Shown: positions 52,197 through 57,432 of the stretch, in pieces | Layout: the number at the start of each line of letters is the position of its first letter | How positions within the stretch are numbered: position 1 is the first letter of the stretch | The notes under the pieces: model-generated | What the model was told of the DNA's origin: nothing | Database searches by the model: none | Seen by the model: the letters and a program-made list of their open reading frames with translations, nothing else | From: a virus | Virus record (IMG/VR): IMGVR_UViG_3300046787_000804 | Coordinates: 1-57,432 of that record | Strand: one strand, 5' to 3' | Length of the DNA: 57,432 nt | Translations under genes and position numbers: made by a program

Positions 52197-53078
52197 CTAT
52201 GCGTCGAGTGATTCGCATTCCACGATGAATTTGAACTCCGTCAGAATCTCTGGGTAGTGCTGTTGCAAGTACCGCTCAATCTCGGCGTTTTCCAGCCATT
52301 TGGCTAGGAGCTTGCTGGCCAGCAGTAAATTGAAAACATCCTGGCTGAAGGTTTGTTCCGCAAGTTTGTATTGCTCTTGCAGATTGCTCATCTCGCGCTC
52401 CATGTTGGCCATCTGTGTCGGACTCACACCGGCGACTTTTTTGGCGACGACCGCATCCACCAGCTGGTTCGGAGGTGTCGCCGCATACAGTGCATTGGCA
52501 TAGGCCAGGGTGACACAGTTGGCGTCCACCATCAATTCAACGCACTCGACTTGGCGCATCGGCTTCATTCTTTTCAAAATGGTGCCAAGGTCGGCTGCAA
52601 ATTGCTGATCTTTCAGGAGTGCCACGGCCTCTGCGCAGATGCCGTCGAGCAGATTGAGCTTGCGGGTGATGGTGGAGACGTCCAGGTCCAGTGCATCGGC
52701 CAGACGTTGCGCCGTGACGCCTTTTTCAACTGCCCTGCGAAGCATCACATGTTCTTGAATGGATGACAGCCGATTGATCCGGGTGTTGTAGGTGTAGCTT
52801 TCGTCATCCGTGGACTCCAGACACAACGCTTCGGTGTGCTCCAGCGATCGGAGTGCCAGCAACCGCAGATGACCGTCAAGCAGGATGCGGTGCCCCGTCT
52901 TCTTATCCGCAGGCCCGACCGTCAATGGCTCGATGAGTCCGACTGCCTTGATGGAGGCTTGGATTTGCATGAATTTTCGGGTGGTCAATATTCTGGAAAG
53001 CGCTTTGCGTGACGGCAGAATCAGGTCCAGAGGAATGGAGAGCGGATTGAGCAGGAAGGCAAGGGACAGTTGCGCCAT
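52197..53078 (-). CDS. RepB-type ParB partition protein 2
   Basis: A 293-aa protein with a ParB N-terminal part (KFMQIQASIKAVGLIEPLTV, then HRILLDGHLRLLALRSL), a central HTH (VEKGVTAQRLADALDLDVST) and a C-terminal helical RepB region. It binds DNA presumably at a parS-like site. No ParA ATPase is encoded nearby. ATG 53078 is chosen because a longer frame overlaps the other ParB gene. Confidence 0.82.
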   Translation of the reverse strand: MAQLSLAFLLNPLSIPLDLILPSRKALSRILTTRKFMQIQASIKAVGLIEPLTVGPADKKTGHRILLDGHLRLLALRSLEHTEALCLESTDDESYTYNTRINRLSSIQEHVMLRRAVEKGVTAQRLADALDLDVSTITRKLNLLDGICAEAVALLKDQQFAADLGTILKRMKPMRQVECVELMVDANCVTLAYANALYAATPPNQLVDAVVAKKVAGVSPTQMANMEREMSNLQEQYKLAEQTFSQDVFNLLLASKLLAKWLENAEIERYLQQHYPEILTEFKFIVECESLDA

Positions 53079-53079
53079 T

Positions 53080-53976
53080 TCATGCTCCTTTCGGCCATAC
53101 ACGTTCGGCCAGGTACGTTGGCAAGGTGTCCAATCCCTCCGCCCGAAGCAGGGTTGTGAAGTGTTCATTCACCAGGAGTTGTCCCAAGGCGCCGATCACG
53201 AACAAGAGGCGTTGCTGGGCAGCCCCCGCTTTTTTGACCATCAGCTTTTGGCGATCTACTTCCTTCTGATAAGTTCTGACCAGGCTTGATGCCGTGATGT
53301 CCACCGCCACACGCTGTGTGCCTCGACCCAATGCGCGCCCAAAGGTCTGGCGCTTTTCGATGACTCGACGGGCTTGGATCAACTGCTTTCCACGCAGCAA
53401 TCCGGACTCGTAGGCTTCTTGCAGTGCGGCCTGCACCGCCTCATTGTTGTTGCCAGCGCCCACAATGGCCAAAGCCGCATTCAGCGGTATACGGCCGCTC
53501 TCTACCGCCACCATCAGGCGCTCCTCTCCATTCTTGATGAGGAGCATGATCCCCTGCACGTAGTCAACGCTCAGGCCGGTTTTCTTGGCGATGGTTCTCT
53601 TGTCATAACCCTTGGCCACCAGTTGCTGGATGCCCGCCAGCAGTTCGAGGGGGCTGGACTTGCGACGGGCGATGTTTTCCACCATGCTCATGATGAAGGC
53701 GTCTTCATCACTGACATCCACCACCAGTGCTGCAATGGCGGTCTCGCTCAGGGCCATGAACGCTTTGAGTCTGCCCTCTCCACAAACGAGTACGTATTTT
53801 TCAGCGCCATTGTCCCCAGGGCGTGGGGTCACGGTGATGGGTTTTTTGAGTCCGACGGATTTGATGTTCTCGACAATACCCTCGAAAACCTGCTTATTGC
53901 GTTCACGCGGATTGAGCACCTCGATCCGGTCGACAGGGATCATGCGCAGATCGCCCACAGGCTGCTTTTTGGTCAT
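53080..53976 (-). CDS. ParB/RepB/Spo0J-like protein 1
   Basis: A 298-aa protein: IPVDRIEVLNPRERNKQVFE, CGEGRLKAFMALSETAIAAL, MVENIARRKSSPLELLAGIQ (ParB box II), HTH KGYDKRTIAKKTGLSVDYVQ, and a RepB-type C-terminus (AERVWPKGA end). It overlaps the recombinase gene as ATGA and is 1 nt before the second ParB-like gene. Two different ParB-like proteins without ParA is unusual for a partition system. Confidence 0.82.
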   Translation of the reverse strand: MTKKQPVGDLRMIPVDRIEVLNPRERNKQVFEGIVENIKSVGLKKPITVTPRPGDNGAEKYVLVCGEGRLKAFMALSETAIAALVVDVSDEDAFIMSMVENIARRKSSPLELLAGIQQLVAKGYDKRTIAKKTGLSVDYVQGIMLLIKNGEERLMVAVESGRIPLNAALAIVGAGNNNEAVQAALQEAYESGLLRGKQLIQARRVIEKRQTFGRALGRGTQRVAVDITASSLVRTYQKEVDRQKLMVKKAGAAQQRLLFVIGALGQLLVNEHFTTLLRAEGLDTLPTYLAERVWPKGA

Positions 53977-55538
53977 GCTGCCCTCCGCAGGCGTGTGCGC
54001 TGGGCCATGCCATAGAAATATTCCAAGGTGTCAAAACGGTAGCTTTCAATTTCGATGGCATTGTGATCGGCCAGACTGATGCGCGGCTGCCCGAAATCCA
54101 GGCGAGGAAGAAGGTAGTAGTCCATGGGCGCATCGTTGGTATGGTTCAGCCGCACGGCCACCGTGATGTCAGGCGCCAGGCTGGTGTCAAAGCGCACCTT
54201 CCAGCGGTTGCGCCCGTTGTCATGGGTTTGGCAGCGCGCCAGCACCAGGGACGCTGTGAATTCCCTGTTGACCAGTAGCAGGTCTGTGGCGGGATCTCTT
54301 TCAATAGTGCCACCCAACTCGCCGATGGCTTGTTCTGTCTGCGCGACGATTTGTGGGTGTAGTCGTCGCAGGAACTGATTGGCTTCCAGGTACCGGTAAT
54401 CCCGATCGGGTGTGAACCCCACTGTCTGGTAGGCGCGAATCAGGCTTCCGAATTTGTGGATGTAGGCCGAGGAGGAGGGCATTCCCTCGGTTTCGTCAAT
54501 GATCAGTCCCGACAGATACCCCCGGTGTTCATAGAGATTGCGCAGCTTTTCGATCAACTCTTCCATGCTGTAGCGGTGCGTGCGTCCGCGAATGATCCCT
54601 TGTGCCATGTAGAACGTTTCTGGCGGCACGATGGCTGCGAAGGCACCTTCCTTTCTGACCCACTTGTCCGGCTGATTGACGGTGCGCAGCATCTTGAGCT
54701 TGAACGAGACGCGGTTGAACACGTTGTTGCCGATGTACTTTTCGTTGGTCAACACCTCGTGTACCGTGGCACGTGTCCAGTTGCGACCCAGGTCGCTGCA
54801 GATGCCTTGCTCGTTGAGACGGGCTGCAATTTCAGACTCGGACAAACCATCCTCTGTGAACCAGCGATAGATCTGGAGCACGTTTTGAACCTCGACGTCA
54901 GGCCCCGGCATCAAGATGACACGGTCGGTTTGTAGGCTTTTGTGCTCCCCGCGCGCCAGTTCTGCCTTCACAGATCCAGACTGGTCCAGTAGCACGCGCC
55001 GCAGTCCATAACCGGCAGGGCCGCCCTGGCGGTAGCCCAGTTCGATGAGTCGACACTGACCGGCAAACACCTTGACCGAGAGTTCCCGGCTGTATTCACC
55101 GGCCATGGCGCGCTTGACGCCTTTGACGATCGTGGAAACCGGGGACCCGTCGTTGTCGAATTGTTCAGCGACGTACCGGACGTGAACGCCTTTGCGCTTG
55201 AGAAGGTGTTCGTAGTACGCCGCTTCGTCAGGGTCCTGAAACCGTCCCCAGCGGCTGACGTCGTACACCAAGACTAATTTGAAGTCGATGGCCCCGGCGT
55301 CCACGTCTCCGAGTAGCTGCTGCAGGGATTTGCGCCCGCCGATGTTCAGACCGCTTTTGCCATCATCGGCGTAGGTGCGAACAATTTCAATGCCTTGAAC
55401 GCGGGCGTACTCGCGGATTTTGTCGGCCTGGTTTTCGGTGGAGTACTGCTGGTGCTCCGTTGACATGCGCACGTATTCAGCGGCGCGAATGCGTTTGGAC
55501 GGTTCTGGCTGATCTTCTGTGACCTCATTGTTTTGCAT
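53973..55538 (-). CDS. Large serine recombinase
   Basis: A 521-aa resolvase/invertase-family recombinase with catalytic Ser26 in the motif YVRMSTEHQ, then LVLVYDVSRWGRFQDPDE and YVAEQFDNDG, the N-terminal catalytic domain. A recombinase DNA-binding region follows (GYRQGGPAGYGLRRVLLDQS; NEKYIGNNVFNR). It should integrate or excise the element. ATG 55538 is preferred over TTG 55547. It leads an operon with two ParB-like genes. Confidence 0.9.
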   Translation of the reverse strand: MQNNEVTEDQPEPSKRIRAAEYVRMSTEHQQYSTENQADKIREYARVQGIEIVRTYADDGKSGLNIGGRKSLQQLLGDVDAGAIDFKLVLVYDVSRWGRFQDPDEAAYYEHLLKRKGVHVRYVAEQFDNDGSPVSTIVKGVKRAMAGEYSRELSVKVFAGQCRLIELGYRQGGPAGYGLRRVLLDQSGSVKAELARGEHKSLQTDRVILMPGPDVEVQNVLQIYRWFTEDGLSESEIAARLNEQGICSDLGRNWTRATVHEVLTNEKYIGNNVFNRVSFKLKMLRTVNQPDKWVRKEGAFAAIVPPETFYMAQGIIRGRTHRYSMEELIEKLRNLYEHRGYLSGLIIDETEGMPSSSAYIHKFGSLIRAYQTVGFTPDRDYRYLEANQFLRRLHPQIVAQTEQAIGELGGTIERDPATDLLLVNREFTASLVLARCQTHDNGRNRWKVRFDTSLAPDITVAVRLNHTNDAPMDYYLLPRLDFGQPRISLADHNAIEIESYRFDTLEYFYGMAQRTRLRRAA

Positions 55539-55698
55539 AGCACCCAATCGTTCAACGTTTGTAATGGGGGCTCTCGAGCCTGCGTTTCACTACGCCGCAA
55601 GCCATGGTGCTGACGGTTGTCAGCGCCGACGTACCGGTGAAGCGGTTGCCATGCAGGTGTTCGGGAGCCTATTTGGACGCAACGGTAATGCCAGCGGG

Positions 55699-56118
55699 TC
55701 AATTCGTCGAACGAGTTATATCTTTGCACTCGTTCTCTTTGCACGGGCACTCCGTGCATACGAGGGAGATTTCAGCAATCCACTCGTCGCTCTTAGCAGC
55801 GCCCAAGTTGGGGATGAACTGGATTCGGTACAACCCAGACAGCGGAGCCGAAATTATTTCGGAATTGGTGAGCTGCTTTTTTCTGGCATCTTTTCCGTTA
55901 CTCCGGTAGTTGCGCCAATAATCCGGATTGCGATCCAGCCAAGCTCTTTGGGCGCGGGCTTTGTTGTCGAGGTATACCTCTCCGGTGCGTGGCCGGGTTT
56001 GCCGCCAGCGTTTGCGCCGTTCTGCCTGGCAGGTCGGTGTGGAGCAGTAGGTTTGTTTTTTGACCCGTGGGTCAGGCTGGAAGGACTGGCCGCAGCAGGC
56101 GCAGACTATTGGGTGCAT
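55699..56118 (-). CDS. Zinc-finger-like protein preceding the recombinase
   Basis: A 139-aa basic protein. The N-terminus has CACCGQSFQPDPRVKKQTYC followed by STPTCQAERRKRW, a four-Cys finger (C-x2-C ... C-x4-C) before Arg-rich helices. The C-terminus has CTECPCKENEC. Probably a small DNA-binding regulator of the mobile element. It is 160 bp upstream of the recombinase and preceded by a perfect palindrome. Confidence 0.7.
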   Translation of the reverse strand: MHPIVCACCGQSFQPDPRVKKQTYCSTPTCQAERRKRWRQTRPRTGEVYLDNKARAQRAWLDRNPDYWRNYRSNGKDARKKQLTNSEIISAPLSGLYRIQFIPNLGAAKSDEWIAEISLVCTECPCKENECKDITRSTN

Positions 56119-56127
56119 CAGATTTCT

Positions 56128-56146
56128 CCATACGAAATTCGTATGG
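56128..56146. promoter_or_regulatory. Perfect palindrome CCATACGAAATTCGTATGG
   Basis: Two 9-bp arms around one central A, ending 9 bp upstream of the zinc-finger gene start and overlapping its ribosome site (GGAGA on the minus strand). The half-site ATTCGTATGG recurs exactly at 56726-56735, on the start codon of the HTH gene. Likely an operator, perhaps shared. Confidence 0.6.
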
Positions 56147-56207
56147 GAACCGCCAAATTACTTGATGCTGGGCGCGGTGGCGCCTTTCGTTGCCGTGGAT
56201 GTTGTGC

Positions 56208-56354
56208 TCAGCGCAAGGCGTTGAGCATTTTTTCGGCTTCTGGCCAGGGCAAACGGCGCTTGCCAAGCTTCATTCTGTCGAGGGCCTTGAAGGCGTCGTC
56301 GACCGTCAGCAACTGGTTTTCAATCATGGCGCACAACAGCCCAATGGTGCCCAT
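56208..56354 (-). pseudogene. C-terminal fragment of a gene on the minus strand
   Basis: The minus strand reads MGTIGLLCAMIENQLLTVDD to MLNALR and stops at 56208. The frame extends upstream only to about 56399, where it hits a stop. About 50-60 residues remain. The MGTIGLL and FKALDRMKLGKRRLP pattern is reminiscent of a PIN/DUF3368 C-terminus, but that is uncertain. It abuts the NERD fragment, so it looks like a truncated gene. Confidence 0.5.
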
Positions 56355-56384
56355 GACGTTGACCTGCTTCTCGACTTTTTGCCA

Positions 56385-56630
56385 CCAGAGGCAATCAAGT
56401 CAGCAGTGGTTTTCACTGGCAGCGCAGAGTTCAAGACCGATATGCCCTCCGGCGTTTACACGCTTTCAGGACTCATTGATCACCTGAAGTCAGCCACTGA
56501 AGAAGTCATGTCCCTGAATCGAGTTCATTTCTGCGTCGGTCGTTTGGAGACAGCTCGACTTGCCATTACCGGGCAGACGGATGTCGAGCATGTGAAAAGC
56601 TTGCAACGCAAGCATGGTCGTCCGAGGTAG
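56385..56630 (+). pseudogene. C-terminal fragment of a NERD-domain gene
   Basis: From about 56385 the plus strand encodes EAIKSAVVFTGSAEFKTDMP, then SGVYTLSGLIDHLKS, and ends EHVKSLQRKHGRPR. The VVFTG...AEFKTDMP...V pattern matches the C-terminal end of NERD nuclease-related proteins. The open frame upstream of 56385 is antisense to another gene remnant, so the N-terminal part of this gene is missing. Confidence 0.55.
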
Positions 56631-56692
56631 TCCCCTCATTTCCGCACAAACAAGTTACGCCCACAGGCTTGATCCCTAGGATTTGACGTGAA

Positions 56693-56712
56693 CTTGAGAG
56701 ACGGCTCTCAAG
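56693..56712. promoter_or_regulatory. Inverted repeat CTTGAGAG-ACGG-CTCTCAAG before the HTH gene
   Basis: Perfect 8-bp arms with a 4-bp centre, 4 bp downstream of a -35-like TTGACG (56683-56688) and 19 bp before the HTH start. Either an operator or a short hairpin in the leader; there is no following T-run for a terminator. Confidence 0.5.
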
Positions 56713-56731
56713 AAGCTTTCAGGGGATTCGT

Positions 56732-56995
56732 ATGGAAAAACTGGTGCTCGATGAGCACGATCTGTCTGCGCGTTGGGGTGTGAATGTCAAAACGCTAAAG
56801 CGTTGGCGAAACGAAGGGCGCGGACCGCGTTACATAAAAATTGGAAGATCCGTCACCTATCTTCCGAAAGACATTGAACACTTCGAGACCCATGCTCTAT
56901 ACATAAAGGGCAGTAGTGCTGGCGCTGTTGAGCCTTTGTCGCTGGGCACGACTACCCCAGTGCATAGCCGCGCGGTGATTCCGGCTGGTCCTTAG
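56732..56995 (+). CDS. AlpA-like HTH protein
   Basis: An 87-aa protein: DEHDLSARWGVNVKTLKRWR and GRGPRYIKIGRSVTYLPKDI form the HTH_17 winged helix of AlpA/excisionase proteins. The last 25 residues are Ser/Thr/Pro-rich and poorly conserved-looking. It follows AGGGGA. It is likely to regulate or assist excision of the element. Confidence 0.75.
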   Translation: MEKLVLDEHDLSARWGVNVKTLKRWRNEGRGPRYIKIGRSVTYLPKDIEHFETHALYIKGSSAGAVEPLSLGTTTPVHSRAVIPAGP

Positions 56996-57022
56996 TCTCC
57001 CCAGCAAGAAATCGTTGACTTG

Positions 57023-57172
57023 ATGGCCACAGCGTTGTTGCGTTTGCGCGCAGCTGGACCGCCACCCAGTCATCCATCACAAACTCCCACTGTCAATGAA
57101 GTTGGCAGAGAGGTGCTTGAACGTCGTCGGTTTGGCGTGCGTGTGTTGAGCCGAATGACGGATGAGGGTTGA
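57023..57172 (+). CDS. Possible 49-aa protein
   Basis: MATALLRLRAAGPPPSHPSQ, ending FGVRVLSRMTDEG. The frame is the same as the HTH gene's, from which it is separated by one TAG, so it could be a readthrough part or a small independent gene. No family recognised and no strong ribosome site seen. Confidence 0.3.
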   Translation: MATALLRLRAAGPPPSHPSQTPTVNEVGREVLERRRFGVRVLSRMTDEG

Positions 57173-57290
57173 CGGGGGAAAACCGAGGCGTGTGCGTAAA
57201 TGAGGGTAGTGGCTACCAAGCGCCACGAACCTCTCATGAGCTGCAAACTGAGCTACTGACCTCACATGAGTGCGGGATGAGGGTTCGTGG
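57162..57290. repeat. ATGAGGGT repeats and inverted repeat CCACGAACC
   Basis: ATGAGGGT occurs at 57162, 57200 and 57277, with related inverted copies (ACCTCTCAT 57229-57237; ACCTCACAT near 57259-57267). CCACGAACCTCTCAT (57223-57237) and ATGAGGGTTCGTGG (57277-57290) form an inverted repeat with one unpaired base. No gene is visible in 57173-57432 apart from this and the terminator. Confidence 0.5.
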
Positions 57291-57315
57291 TGATGGGGAA
57301 CTTGACCACCAATTT

Positions 57316-57355
57316 AAACCCTAGCAATAGAAATGTTGCTAGGGTTTTCTGTTTT
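57316..57355. terminator. Strong rho-independent terminator
   Basis: AAACCCTAGCAA (57316-57327) pairs perfectly with TTGCTAGGGTTT (57336-57347) over an 8-nt loop, followed by TCTGTTTT. A-rich sequence is scarce on the left, so it works best on the plus strand but may act both ways. Confidence 0.85.
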
Positions 57356-57432
57356 AAGACTACGGTTGAGGACTTGTTCTAATGAATGAGTCCAATACTC
57401 AAACCATACAGGCAAAGCACCTCCGCAGGTTG

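Noticed and set aside
56190-56390. N-terminal half of a plus-strand frame leading into the NERD fragment
   Set aside because: It is antisense to the coherent minus-strand fragment and does not look like a NERD N-terminus.

Overview
The window is GC-rich, densely packed bacterial DNA. Its gene families (TipJ-type tail protein, DUF6441, DUF3489 and DUF6900 phage proteins, serine recombinase with paired ParB/RepB proteins) suggest a proteobacterium, probably a betaproteobacterium of the Burkholderiales/Comamonadaceae type. No rRNA, tRNA or core housekeeping gene is present, so the genus cannot be read from the sequence.

Region 1 (1-34934) is most of a lambda-like siphophage genome, presumably a prophage; no integrase or repressor is visible, so its left end lies outside. 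It runs: replication/recombination (RecA-fold ATPase, ssDNA-binding-like protein, Cas4-like nuclease, D5-type primase-helicase, RuvC-like resolvase, 1-6433); a ParB-domain DNA methyltransferase (6714-7979); four small genes on the minus strand (7964-9445); terminase, gpW, portal, protease/scaffold, decoration protein and capsid (9541-16591); tail genes with a -1 frameshift G/GT pair and a tape measure (16591-22809); a repetitive tail fibre with an apparent frameshift (22831-25496); gpL-, gpK- and gpJ-like genes (30276-33528); and holin, endolysin, Rz/Rz1 (33596-34934).

The most unusual part is 25509-30283, inside the tail operon. A short fibre-like protein ends in an Asn/Cys-rich tail with 10 Cys in its last 22 residues. 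It is followed, with overlapping or nearly touching genes, by an Ig-like protein, three 2-oxoglutarate/Fe(II) oxygenase-like proteins, an unrecognised 67-aa protein and a radical SAM protein with a complete SPASM cysteine pattern. I infer a phage-borne system that modifies the virion's own fibre tip, resembling RiPP (ribosomally made, post-translationally modified peptide) maturation.

Region 2 (35117-50626) is a defence-island-like block: an HTH/ImmA-IrrE protease/PIN operon; an sce7726 nuclease-like gene convergent with a five-gene operon (HTH, UvrD-type helicase with Cas4-like nuclease, type III Mod, type III Res, Beta-family protein); and, divergently, a sacsin-like ATPase with DUF3883 plus a HEPN protein.

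Region 3 (50627-57432) is a mobile-element module: a large serine recombinase, two ParB/RepB-type proteins without ParA, and a DUF3987 protein in one operon, preceded by a zinc-finger-like gene under a perfect palindrome. Beyond it lie gene remnants (NERD and an unidentified reverse-strand fragment), an AlpA-like HTH gene, short repeats and a strong terminator.
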